From Deltaproteobacteria bacterium (GTDB taxonomy: Bacteria > Desulfobacterota > Dissulfuribacteria > Dissulfuribacterales > UBA3076): 5,278 nt of DNA. The first letter of the stretch is position 1. Each line of letters opens with the position of its first letter. Below, piece by piece: positions 1 through 5,278 of this stretch. The DNA lies in the NCBI GenBank assembly GCA_030618205.1, contig JAUXDR010000092.1, forward strand, positions 1 through 5,278, in the 5' to 3' direction. The translations under genes and the position numbers were made by a program. The notes below the pieces were generated by a model, which saw nothing but the letters and a program-made list of their open reading frames with translations, ran no database searches and was not told where the DNA came from.

Positions 1-5
1 CAAAA

Positions 6-620
6 ATGATCTACCTCAACCCTCTTACAGTGAGGATATGGCATTGGATCCACGCCATTGGAATAACAACTCTGTGCATTACAGGGGCTCAGATCAGGTT
101 TCCTGAGTATATTAGTCTGTTCGGCTATAGGACAGCGGTGCTGATTCATGATTTTACCGGGATCTTTGTGTGCCTCGATTGGTTGTTATGGTTTTTCTAT
201 TACGTGTTCATTGATAAGAGCCTGATAAAGCTCTATGTCCCCAACATGTATGACCTGAAGACGGGAATCATAAAACAGATGCTGTTCTATGGCTTTAACT
301 ACTTCAAAGGTGGACCGAACCCTCATCATTCCACGCCTGATGCCAAATTCAACCCCATGCAGAAAGGGGCATATCTGATGATCATGATGACTCTTGTACC
401 GATCATCCTGTTGTCCGGCCTGTTGCTTCTGCTGATTACGCAAAAATGGATGGTGTTTTTGGGCGGGGTAAAAATAGTAATCGGGCTACATTTCCTGGTA
501 GCCTGCTGTTTCGCTGCCTTTCTCTTTGTCCACATGTACCTGGCTACCCTGGGCCATACCTTCTGGGCTCATATCATAACCATGATAACCGGTTGGGAGG
601 AAGAGGTAGAAGATCACTAA
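6..620 (+). CDS. Membrane cytochrome b subunit (FdnI/PhsC/Ni-hydrogenase cytochrome b type)
   Basis: Integral membrane diheme cytochrome b that would pass electrons between the quinone pool and a periplasmic or membrane redox partner. The 204-residue protein has four hydrophobic segments at about 11-30, 44-68, 120-146 and 154-182. Candidate heme ligands are His13 (in the R-I-W-H-W motif), His48, His162 and His176. The 14-residue spacing of the last two on helix 4 matches the FdnI-type arrangement. The loop before helix 3 has the family signature N116-x-x-Q119-K120-x-x-Y123, followed by P132 and S137-G138. The length is close to family members (about 200-220 aa). The frame is open to the window edge, so an upstream start cannot be excluded, but the N-terminus looks complete for the family. 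Catalytic and iron-sulfur or cytochrome partners would lie upstream, outside the window, so the substrate cannot be named. The family is secure; the exact complex (formate, thiosulfate/polysulfide, hydrogen or multiheme cytochrome) is unknown. Confidence 0.87.
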   Translation: MIYLNPLTVRIWHWIHAIGITTLCITGAQIRFPEYISLFGYRTAVLIHDFTGIFVCLDWLLWFFYYVFIDKSLIKLYVPNMYDLKTGIIKQMLFYGFNYFKGGPNPHHSTPDAKFNPMQKGAYLMIMMTLVPIILLSGLLLLLITQKWMVFLGGVKIVIGLHFLVACCFAAFLFVHMYLATLGHTFWAHIITMITGWEEEVEDH

Positions 621-636
621 CCAATAAATCAATAGG

Positions 637-667
637 GATTGAGACGACCTCTGAGGTCGTCTCAATC
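637..667. terminator. Strong hairpin, likely bidirectional terminator
   Basis: A perfect 14-bp stem (GATTGAGACGACCT at 637-650, its complement at 654-667) closes a CTG loop, 17 bases after the cytochrome b stop codon. The tract after the stem is only moderately T-rich on either strand (TATTATT on +, CCCTATTGATTT on -), so it is not a textbook intrinsic terminator. Its position between convergent genes, cytochrome b (+) and the receiver gene (-), supports a shared terminator. Confidence 0.7.
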
Positions 668-756
668 TATTATTCAAGAAGCCGGTCTTATCGATTTGTA
701 TAGAGCAGAGGAATTTCTGCAGGATTGGATCTACAGAGCACTTCACGAACGGAACG

Positions 757-842
757 TTGAAATTAGAAATTTGGCCTTCATGCTTTTGTGTATACTCGTT
801 TCATCTCTCCCCAATTTCTACTTTCCAATTTCAAGTTTCAAG
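757..842. repeat. AT-rich imperfect inverted repeat, copy 1
   Basis: The left arm at 757-774 (TTGAAATTAGAAATTTGG) is imperfectly complementary to the right arm starting at 809, with TAGAAATT at 764-771 pairing exactly with AATTTCTA at 813-820. The right arm is built of 7/14-bp units: CCAATTTC occurs at 811-818 and again at 825-832, then TTTCAAG. The last 18 bases (825-842) are identical to 1605-1622 in copy 2. It lies just beyond the 3' end of the receiver gene. No coding potential is visible; this is a dispersed-type intergenic repeat. Confidence 0.6.
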
Positions 843-852
843 CCGTGAACGG

Positions 853-1287
853 CTACGTTTCTTTTAAGGCTTTCTTAACTTCTTCAATCAACTCGACAGG
901 ATCAATTGGTTTTTCAATATAGCCGTCTGGAATAGTATATTTTGTCAATCCCGTGCTCTCGACAAATTTCTTTTCATCCTGAAGCGGTTGTTTAAACATG
1001 AAGTTCCTGAAATCGACCCCTGTGACCTCAGAGACCCCGGTCTGCACGATCACGGGAGTATCGCTCATGTCCGGATCCGACCTTAACTCTTGAAACATGG
1101 CAATGCCACTTTTTTTGGGCATCATCAGGTCGAGCAGAACTAGATCAGGCTTCTCCTTGCGCAAGAGTTCCAGCCCCTCGATCCCATCACTGGCACTTAT
1201 GCTTGAATAACCGTTCTCTTCAAGGACTGCACTGATAAAGGTCCTTATATCAGGCTCATCGTCCACGATAAGTATCTTTTTAGCCAT
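853..1287 (-). CDS. Stand-alone receiver (REC) response regulator with beta4-beta5 insert
   Basis: Cytoplasmic single-domain response regulator of 144 residues; the whole protein is one receiver. The acidic pocket is D9-D10, the phosphoacceptor is D53 (in L-L-D-L-M-M-P), the switch threonine is T83 and the conserved lysine is K126 (E-K-P). In CheY-type receivers T and K are about 22 residues apart; here they are 43 apart, because of an insert of about 20 residues (roughly 90-118, containing V-D-F-R-N-F-M-F-K-Q-P) in the alpha4 region, normally part of the output/dimer face. There is no DNA-binding or enzymatic domain, so it should act by protein contact or as a phosphorelay intermediate. ATG at 1287 is preferred over an in-frame GTG at 1299 because GAGGAAG (1297-1291) sits 3-5 nt before the ATG but overlaps the region just after the GTG. 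It is divergent from the kinase pair at 1672-4892, a likely source of its phosphate (inference). Confidence 0.93.
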   Translation of the reverse strand: MAKKILIVDDEPDIRTFISAVLEENGYSSISASDGIEGLELLRKEKPDLVLLDLMMPKKSGIAMFQELRSDPDMSDTPVIVQTGVSEVTGVDFRNFMFKQPLQDEKKFVESTGLTKYTIPDGYIEKPIDPVELIEEVKKALKET

Positions 1288-1290
1288 TTT

Positions 1291-1297
1291 CTTCCTC
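1291..1297 (-). promoter_or_regulatory. Ribosome binding site deciding the receiver start
   Basis: GAGGAAG on the minus strand, with its GAGGA core 5 nt before the ATG at 1287. The alternative GTG at 1299 has AGGA directly abutting it with no spacer, so the ATG is the better start. Confidence 0.65.
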
Positions 1298-1353
1298 ACT
1301 CCTATAATTACTGAGAAAGCCCTTAGTCAAGCCTATTTTTTCATCTGAACGAA

Positions 1354-1382
1354 TATATAGCACAGAATGCTGCGCTTTGAAA
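1354..1382 (-). promoter_or_regulatory. Candidate sigma70-type promoter of the receiver gene
   Basis: On the minus strand TTTCAA (1382-1377) and TATATA (1359-1354) are separated by exactly 17 bp, and the -10 is preceded by TGC, giving an extended -10 element. It would give a 5' UTR of about 60 nt. The -35 is weak. A second possible -35 (TTGACT, 1330-1325) lies nearer the gene, but its matching -10 (TATAGG, 1306-1301) would put the transcript start inside the ribosome binding site. Confidence 0.35.
1359..1376. promoter_or_regulatory. 18-bp dyad inside the candidate receiver promoter (possible operator)
   Basis: The sequence reads AGCnCAGnATnCTGnGCT, in which 7 of 9 half-site pairs are complementary. 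It fills the spacer between the candidate -10 and -35 of the minus-strand promoter, the place where a dimeric regulator would block or modulate initiation. No DNA-binding protein is encoded in this window, so the ligand is unknown. It could also be chance or a small RNA hairpin. Confidence 0.3.
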
Positions 1383-1436
1383 GACAAAATGGCAATAAAT
1401 GAAGTTTTTTGCTTCCCCGGCTCGTTCTGCTTCAAT

Positions 1437-1466
1437 TTAACAAAGATGCAATTGCTGAAATATAGT
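1437..1466 (+). promoter_or_regulatory. Weak candidate promoter for the kinase operon
   Basis: TTAACA (1437-1442) and TATAGT (1461-1466) with an 18-bp spacer resemble sigma70 elements. It would give a leader of about 200 nt carrying the hairpin at 1500-1520 and the heptad inverted repeat. In such AT-rich DNA this match could be chance. No sigma54 -24/-12 element with correct spacing was found. Confidence 0.25.
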
Positions 1467-1499
1467 ATAAGATTATTGGCGTCCTTTATTCACCAGTTT

Positions 1500-1520
1500 A
1501 CACTTTTTTCGAAAAAGTGT
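1500..1520. other. 9-bp hairpin in the kinase leader
   Basis: ACACTTTTT (1500-1508) pairs perfectly with AAAAAGTGT (1512-1520) around a TCG loop. The stem is AT-rich and is not followed by a T-run on either strand, so it is not a good terminator. It could be a regulatory stem in the leader or part of the neighbouring repeat-rich DNA. Confidence 0.45.
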
Positions 1521-1553
1521 GTATTATCGAATTTAATGCCGATGTCGAAACTG

Positions 1554-1635
1554 GAAATTCGAAATTCGAAATTAGGTAATGCATCTACATCTTTGCGTTT
1601 TTTCCCAATTTCAAGTTTCAAGTTTCAAATTTCAC
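1554..1635. repeat. Heptad inverted repeat, copy 2
   Basis: The left arm consists of three tandem 7-mers (GAAATTC, GAAATTC, GAAATTA at 1554-1574). The right arm (1609-1635) consists of TTTCAAG, TTTCAAG, TTTCAAA and TTTCAC. The arms are imperfectly complementary and enclose about 30 bases. Positions 1605-1622 repeat exactly the 18 bases at 825-842. It lies about 40 bp before the kinase start, on the opposite side of the receiver gene from copy 1 and in the same orientation. It matches the look of dispersed intergenic repeats rather than any coding region. Confidence 0.65.
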
Positions 1636-1671
1636 TGCCAAAAGAAATGCAGTCAGCTTCAGAAAGAGTGA

Positions 1672-3672
1672 ATGATGGAAGAGCATAAAGGACTTAAGGT
1701 CGCAATTGTGGGTGGTAGTACCGGGTGCAAGGCGATTATGGATATGATATTTGCTGAAACGCTCCGCCAGCTTCACATGGAAATCATAGCGGTCGCAGAT
1801 ATCAATCCAGAGGCTCCGGGTTATCGCTATGCCCAGGAAAACGGTATCTATACGACAATGGATTACCGTGATCTATACAAGCTCAAAGATCTCAACATGA
1901 TCCTCGAGCTGACCGGCCGTGATGATATAGCCAATGAAATCTCCCGAACCAAGCCGGAGTACGTCCGGCTGATGGACCACGTCGCCGCCCGGGTCTTCTG
2001 GGATGTCTTTGAGATTGAAGAAGAAAGGCTTGCCGAGGAGGAACGGGTAGAGGAGGCGCTCAGGGAGAGCGAGGAGAGATATCGTACGGTGCTGGACGCG
2101 TCTCCCGACCCTGTTGTTGTCTATGATATGAAGGGTAAGGTTACCTATATAAATTCGGCATTCACGCGGATTTTCGGGTGGATATCAGGCGAGCTTGAGG
2201 GAAAGAAATTACATTATGTCCCGGATGAGAACTGGCCTGAGACCCAAATGATGATTGATAAGGTGCTGGCAGAAGAGAGTTTTTCTGCTATCGAAAGCCG
2301 TCGATATACCAAAGGAGGAAATATTATTGACGTCAGTATAAGCACAGCTATCTATTTGGATCGGGATGGGAAACCGGCGGGCAGTATCCACACTTTAAGA
2401 GATATCACCGCGCGTAAGCAATCACAAGAGGTGCTGAAAAAGGCTCGCGACGAGCTGGAGCAACGCGTCAAAGAGCGCACTACCGAATTAACGGTAGTAA
2501 ATGAGCAACTGCGGCGCGAGATAGAAGGAAAAAAACAGGTCGAAAAGGGATTGAAGGCCTCGGAAGAAAAATATCGCGTCCTGTTCAACTACGACCCAAA
2601 TTGCCTGTTTATGGTCGAAATGGATTCAGCAAATATCCTTGACTTGAACAAGGCGGCCACCAAGGTATATGAATATGACCGGGAAGAGTTACTGGGAATG
2701 TCCCTTTTCGATCTATTAGATAAGGAAGACGCTCAGCGGCTCAGGAAAGAGCTTGGCCGCCTTGCCAAAGAGGGCGATTACGTGTTTGTACCCAAGCTGC
2801 GGGTCAGGAGGAAAGACAGCGATCATTTCTATATTGATTTTCATGCCAGTGTCGGGAAATTCCGGGAAAGAGAGCGTGGATCACTTGGTCTGTCCCTGAT
2901 TGTCAGGACTGTGGATATTACTCTCGGCCTTGAACGGCAGGCCCAACTGGTTCAGGCCAGCAAGATGGCGACCCTTGGTGAGATGGCGACCGGTATGGCC
3001 CATGAGCTCAATCAGCCCTTGAATGTGATGCGGATGGGGGCCGATTTTGTTGCCAAGATGATACGGCGCGGCCAGGAGATTTCAGACGAACAGCTATTGA
3101 CAGTGAGCCGTAACATAAGTGAGCAGGTGGAAAGGGCCACGAATATCATCAACCATTTGCGTGAGTTTGGCCGGAAGGGCGATTTCAGGGTTTACCCGGT
3201 TGACCTGAACGAACCCATCAGAGATGTGTTTACGATCATGGGCGAACAGTTCAGACTGCGTGACATAGAGGTTAATCTGGACCTGGACAAAGCCATCCCC
3301 AAGATCATGGCCGGCAGGAACCGGCTGGAGCAGATATTTCTGAACCTGATGACTAATGCCAGGGATGCGATGAAAGAAAGAGGGATGGAGGATGTCAAGA
3401 AGATCACCGTTACCACTTATCCGGAAGGAGATTTGGTCGTGGCTGAGGTCTCTGACACAGGTAAGGGCATCCCGGAAAGAATACAGGAAAAGATGTTTGA
3501 GCCCTTCTTTACGACAAAAGAAGTGGGAAAGGGGACTGGCCTGGGGCTGTCTATTACTTATGGCCTCGTAAGGGATTTTAAGGGCGGTATTGACGTGGAA
3601 TCGACCCTGGACGTCGGTACTACATTCAGGGTCCGTTTTCCGGCATATAAAGAGGAGAGGAAATCAGAATGA
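1672..3672 (+). CDS. Soluble histidine kinase: Rossmann-like domain, PAS, PAS, HisKA, HATPase
   Basis: Cytoplasmic sensor kinase of 666 residues with no membrane segment. Residues 7-112 form a Rossmann-like nucleotide-binding fold: beta1 V-A-I-V-G-G-S-T-G (G14, G15, G18), an acidic residue ending beta2 (A-D43-I-N, favouring NAD(H) over NADP(H)) and I-L-E-L-T-G (77-82), as in homoserine-dehydrogenase-type domains. A charged helix (113-135) leads to PAS1 (about 133-248, ending R-D-I-T-A-R-K), a coiled coil (249-295) and PAS2 (about 296-420, ending V-D-I-T). The kinase core has the H-box H444-E-L-N-Q-P-L (HPK4-type), N-box N562, G1 box D595-T-G-K-G, F-box F-E-P-F-F and G2 box G621-T-G-L-G-L, so it looks catalytically intact. 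Neither PAS domain shows an obvious heme- or flavin-binding signature. ATG codons at 1672 and 1675 are both possible; upstream only a weak purine tract (AGAAAGAG) is seen. Its stop overlaps the next gene by 4 nt, so the two proteins are probably made together and act as partners. NAD(H) sensing is inferred from the fold. Confidence 0.93.
   Translation: MMEEHKGLKVAIVGGSTGCKAIMDMIFAETLRQLHMEIIAVADINPEAPGYRYAQENGIYTTMDYRDLYKLKDLNMILELTGRDDIANEISRTKPEYVRLMDHVAARVFWDVFEIEEERLAEEERVEEALRESEERYRTVLDASPDPVVVYDMKGKVTYINSAFTRIFGWISGELEGKKLHYVPDENWPETQMMIDKVLAEESFSAIESRRYTKGGNIIDVSISTAIYLDRDGKPAGSIHTLRDITARKQSQEVLKKARDELEQRVKERTTELTVVNEQLRREIEGKKQVEKGLKASEEKYRVLFNYDPNCLFMVEMDSANILDLNKAATKVYEYDREELLGMSLFDLLDKEDAQRLRKELGRLAKEGDYVFVPKLRVRRKDSDHFYIDFHASVGKFRERERGSLGLSLIVRTVDITLGLERQAQLVQASKMATLGEMATGMAHELNQPLNVMRMGADFVAKMIRRGQEISDEQLLTVSRNISEQVERATNIINHLREFGRKGDFRVYPVDLNEPIRDVFTIMGEQFRLRDIEVNLDLDKAIPKIMAGRNRLEQIFLNLMTNARDAMKERGMEDVKKITVTTYPEGDLVVAEVSDTGKGIPERIQEKMFEPFFTTKEVGKGTGLGLSITYGLVRDFKGGIDVESTLDVGTTFRVRFPAYKEERKSE
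3653..3660 (+). promoter_or_regulatory. Ribosome binding site of the REC-kinase inside the upstream gene
   Basis: AGGAGAGG lies in the last codons of the PAS kinase, 8 nt before the ATG at 3669. Together with the ATGA stop/start overlap it indicates translational coupling and fixes the start of the second gene. Confidence 0.7.
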
Positions 3673-4892
3673 AGAAAGTGTTGGTTGTTGACGACGAACG
3701 GCCCATCCTGGATATGCTGGATCTTTCCCTATCCAGTGAAGGGTACGAGGTGGTAACTGCCGAAAGTGGCGAAAAGGCCCTGGAAATTTTCGAGAAACAG
3801 CGCCCCAAGCTCGTCTTGACCGATATCAAGATGCCTGGAATTGACGGTATAGAGGTACTAAAAAGGATCAAAAAAATCGACAGCCAGGTGGAAGTCATTG
3901 TTATCACCGGCCACGGTGACATGAACACAGCCGTCGGCGCACTCAAGCATGGGGCCTCTGATTTCGTAACCAAGCCGCTCCGGGATGAAGTCCTGATGGT
4001 TTCAATAGAAAGGGCATGGAAGAAAATAGCCATGAGCGAGCAATTGCAGGATTATACCGAGAATTTGGAGCTCAAGGCAGAAAAGTATAAAGAGGACCTC
4101 AAAAAGGCCCAGGACGAAATGATAAAAGCTGAGCGCCTTGCCTCTATAGGGGAGACTGTGGCCAGCTTGGCCCATTGTATAAAGAATATCTCCACCGGCC
4201 TGGGCGGCGGCATGTACATGGTCCACACAGGCATGGCTAAAGAAAAACCCGATATGATAGAGGAAGGCTGGTCCATGTTCCAGCGCAACTTGGAGAAGGT
4301 CTCGGATCTCATCCTGGATCTATTAAGGTATGCGAGACAGACAAAACCTCAACGAACGCCGTGCAGACTTAATGATATTGTATCCGAGGTTGTGAGAACC
4401 TTCAAAAAGCATGCTGATAGCCACCAGATCAAGCTGAATAAGGTCCTGGCCTCAAACCTCACCGACGTCTACATTGAACGGAACGGCATACATCGGATGC
4501 TAGGGCACTTAGTCTCAAACGCCATTGACGCATGCATCTATGATGCAGATACGTCAAAGAAATGGGAAGTCACAGTTACGACCAAGACAGAAACGGCTGC
4601 CGGCTCTGGCGAGACGATTCTTATTGAAGTCACTGACAACGGATGTGGGATGACAGATGAGGTAAAGGCGCATCTCTTTCAGAGGTTTTTTACTACAAAA
4701 GCAGGGCGTGGCATAGGCCTTGGCCTTCTGGTTACGCAAAAGATCATTCACGACCATGACGGCGAGATCTTCATCAAGTCAGAGGACGGGAAAGGGACGA
4801 AGGTGTTAGTTCGACTGCCGGCAAAGGTGCTTGAGGATTATTCTCAGGCCCTTTCAGGTACTGGAGAAACACCCACAGGCAACAACGAATGA
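3669..4892 (+). CDS. REC-histidine kinase fusion (response regulator with kinase output)
   Basis: Cytoplasmic 407-residue two-component protein. Residues 1-118 are a receiver with acidic pocket D8-D9, phosphoacceptor D52 (T-D-I-K-M-P), switch T80 and K102-P. A coiled-coil linker (about 119-158) leads to a kinase core: H-box with A-H169-C-I-K-N followed by a G-G-G stretch, N-box N284 (S-N-A-I-D-A), G1 box D323-N-G-C-G-M, F-box F-Q-R-F-F and G2 box G346-R-G-I-G-L-G-L. All catalytic motifs are present. The order REC then kinase is the reverse of the usual hybrid kinase, so the receiver probably controls the kinase, likely accepting phosphate from His444 of the upstream PAS kinase. Its own His169 could then phosphorylate the divergent receiver (inference). 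There is no DNA-binding domain and no membrane segment. The C-terminal 20 residues are polar and probably disordered. No clear terminator follows the stop codon. Confidence 0.93.
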   Translation: MKKVLVVDDERPILDMLDLSLSSEGYEVVTAESGEKALEIFEKQRPKLVLTDIKMPGIDGIEVLKRIKKIDSQVEVIVITGHGDMNTAVGALKHGASDFVTKPLRDEVLMVSIERAWKKIAMSEQLQDYTENLELKAEKYKEDLKKAQDEMIKAERLASIGETVASLAHCIKNISTGLGGGMYMVHTGMAKEKPDMIEEGWSMFQRNLEKVSDLILDLLRYARQTKPQRTPCRLNDIVSEVVRTFKKHADSHQIKLNKVLASNLTDVYIERNGIHRMLGHLVSNAIDACIYDADTSKKWEVTVTTKTETAAGSGETILIEVTDNGCGMTDEVKAHLFQRFFTTKAGRGIGLGLLVTQKIIHDHDGEIFIKSEDGKGTKVLVRLPAKVLEDYSQALSGTGETPTGNNE

Positions 4893-4922
4893 AAATAGCC
4901 TTCTTTGGCAGGACAAAAGCCC

Positions 4923-4951
4923 TTTTATAAACCCAAAAGCGTTGCTATAAT
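4923..4951 (+). promoter_or_regulatory. Extended -10 promoter for the cytochrome c gene
   Basis: A perfect TATAAT (4946-4951) is preceded by TGC (4943-4945), giving a consensus extended -10. The -35 region at 17-bp spacing (TTTTAT, 4923-4928) is poor, as is common for extended -10 promoters. Predicted initiation is near 4958, leaving a leader of about 110 nt before the cytochrome start. This suggests that the cytochrome is transcribed separately from the kinase operon. Confidence 0.55.
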
Positions 4952-4960
4952 AGGGTATTT

Positions 4961-4997
4961 GGCATGGAGATACCGGGTGCAAGTTTACCCGTCATGC
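4961..4997 (+). promoter_or_regulatory. Structured 5' leader element of the cytochrome c gene
   Basis: Two nested helices can form: the outer GCATG (4962-4966) with CATGC (4993-4997), and the inner CGGGT (4974-4978) with ACCCG (4987-4991). The inner loop is GCAAGTTT and there is a 7-nt bulge on the 5' side. GGTAT (4954-4958) could alternatively pair with ATACC (4970-4974), competing with the inner helix, if it is transcribed. The element begins almost at the predicted transcript start. It does not match the riboswitch families I compared it with, including the GEMM type that often precedes cytochrome genes in this lineage. It may be a regulatory leader or a protein-binding site. Confidence 0.35.
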
Positions 4998-5055
4998 TTT
5001 GCGCCATAGGTTAAAATGCTATTTGTTTCCGGATCTTCGATGTGGATTCTGGTCA

Positions 5056-5061
5056 AAGGAG
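5056..5061 (+). promoter_or_regulatory. Ribosome binding site of the cytochrome c gene
   Basis: AAGGAG lies 7 nt before the ATG at 5069, an optimal spacing. It fixes the start even though the gene is cut by the window end. Confidence 0.75.
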
Positions 5062-5068
5062 CTTGAAG

Positions 5069-5278
5069 ATGAGAATGAAAAAACTATTTATCACCATGAC
5101 CACCGGGCTTTTTGCTTTATATTTCTTTGCCTTGAATACACCGTATCTTTGGGCTGAAAAAGAGAAGGGGGCTAAAAAAGAGAAGGCCACCTATGTTGGA
5201 ATGGACAAGTGCAAAGAATGCCATCCAGGGCACGTAGATAGCTACCTTTCATGGAAATACGCAAAAAATTTTCGGGTC
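5069..5278 (+). CDS. Exported c-type cytochrome, N-terminal part (cut by window end)
   Basis: The first 70 codons of a longer gene. Residues 1-29 form a Sec signal peptide: M-R-M-K-K, a hydrophobic core and a likely cleavage after L-W-A (residue 29). A short lysine/glutamate-rich linker follows, then Y-V-G-M-D-K-C48-K-E-C51-H52, a covalent heme c attachment site (CxxCH). The Y-V-G-x-x-x-C-x-x-C-H context, followed about ten residues later by a W/S-K-x-A-K-x-F stretch, is typical of the cytochrome c554-like multiheme family. At the position where relatives often have S-K-H-A, this protein has W-K-Y-A. Further heme sites would lie beyond the window. The product would be periplasmic or outer-surface and take part in electron transfer. 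The number of hemes and the partner are unknown. Confidence 0.85.
   Translation, partial: MRMKKLFITMTTGLFALYFFALNTPYLWAEKEKGAKKEKATYVGMDKCKECHPGHVDSYLSWKYAKNFRV

Larger units (their letters stand above)
1288..1671. other. Divergent intergenic region, no gene seen
   Basis: This 384-bp AT-rich region separates the receiver gene (-) from the kinase operon (+). It contains the minus-strand promoter and dyad, a weak plus-strand promoter, a 9-bp hairpin and the second heptad inverted repeat. An open plus-strand frame (1377-1688) runs through it, but its C-terminal part is just translated heptad repeat (S-K-L-E-I-R-N-S-K-L-G pattern), it has no convincing ribosome binding site, and it overlaps the kinase start, so it is not called as a gene. 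Confidence 0.7.

Noticed and set aside
705..720. Small hairpin GCAGAG/TTCTGC
   Set aside because: Only a 5-6 bp stem including a G-T pair; expected by chance and with no clear role.
639..848. Open plus-strand frame of 69 codons after cytochrome b
   Set aside because: It starts inside the terminator hairpin and ends in the heptad repeat; there is no ribosome binding site and no recognisable domain.
841..854. AGCCGT-GA-ACGGCT palindrome at the receiver stop codon, considered as a terminator
   Set aside because: The 2-nt loop leaves only a short usable stem and no T-run follows on the minus strand; the hairpin at 637-667 is a better candidate.
757..1635. CRISPR array or insertion sequence
   Set aside because: The 7-bp tandem units have no spacers, no transposase gene is present, and no terminal repeats with target-site duplications were seen.
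1377..1688. Open plus-strand frame of 103 codons between the receiver and the kinase
   Set aside because: Its C-terminal half is translated heptad repeat, it has no good ribosome binding site, it overlaps the kinase start, and the base composition is intergenic.
4893..4940. Search for a terminator after the REC-kinase gene
   Set aside because: Only very short stems (such as AAAAG/CTTTT with a 2-nt loop) are present, so no terminator is called.
4954..5068. GEMM-type (cyclic dinucleotide) riboswitch before the cytochrome gene
   Set aside because: The conserved GEMM core and tetraloop receptor elements are not present; only an unclassified structured leader is supported.

Overview
The window looks like chromosomal DNA from an anaerobic, cytochrome-rich bacterium, most likely a sulfate-, metal- or syntrophy-type member of the Desulfobacterota (former Deltaproteobacteria). 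This lineage call is inferred from three things: a diheme-type membrane cytochrome b and a secreted c-type cytochrome on either side of soluble PAS/REC signalling proteins, moderate GC, and AT-rich intergenic GAAATT/TTTCAAG heptad repeats. No 16S rRNA or other phylogenetic marker is present.

Layout. (1) 6-620 (+) encodes a four-helix cytochrome b of the FdnI/PhsC/hydrogenase b-subunit type, followed by a strong 14-bp hairpin at 637-667. (2) 668-852 is non-coding and holds an AT-rich imperfect inverted repeat. (3) 853-1287 (-) encodes a stand-alone receiver protein with an unusual insert of about 20 residues between beta4 and beta5. (4) 1288-1671 is a divergent intergenic region with a candidate promoter and dyad for the receiver gene, a 9-bp hairpin and a second copy of the heptad inverted repeat. 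(5) 1672-3672 (+) encodes a soluble histidine kinase with an N-terminal Rossmann-like nucleotide-binding domain and two PAS domains. (6) 3669-4892 (+), overlapping the kinase by 4 nt (ATGA), encodes a REC-histidine kinase fusion. (7) 4893-5068 holds a very good extended -10 promoter and a structured 5' leader. (8) 5069-5278 (+) is the start of an exported c-type cytochrome cut by the window end.

How the parts may work together (inference). The three signalling proteins carry two complete kinase cores and two receivers but no DNA-binding or enzymatic output domain and no membrane segment. They fit a cytoplasmic phosphorelay: a nucleotide-sensing PAS kinase (His444) phosphorylates the REC (Asp52) of the second protein, whose own kinase (His169) could pass phosphate to the divergent single-domain receiver (Asp53). 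Because the island lies between two electron-transfer genes, a role in matching membrane redox complexes to the cytoplasmic NAD(H) state is a reasonable hypothesis, but the final output is not visible here.
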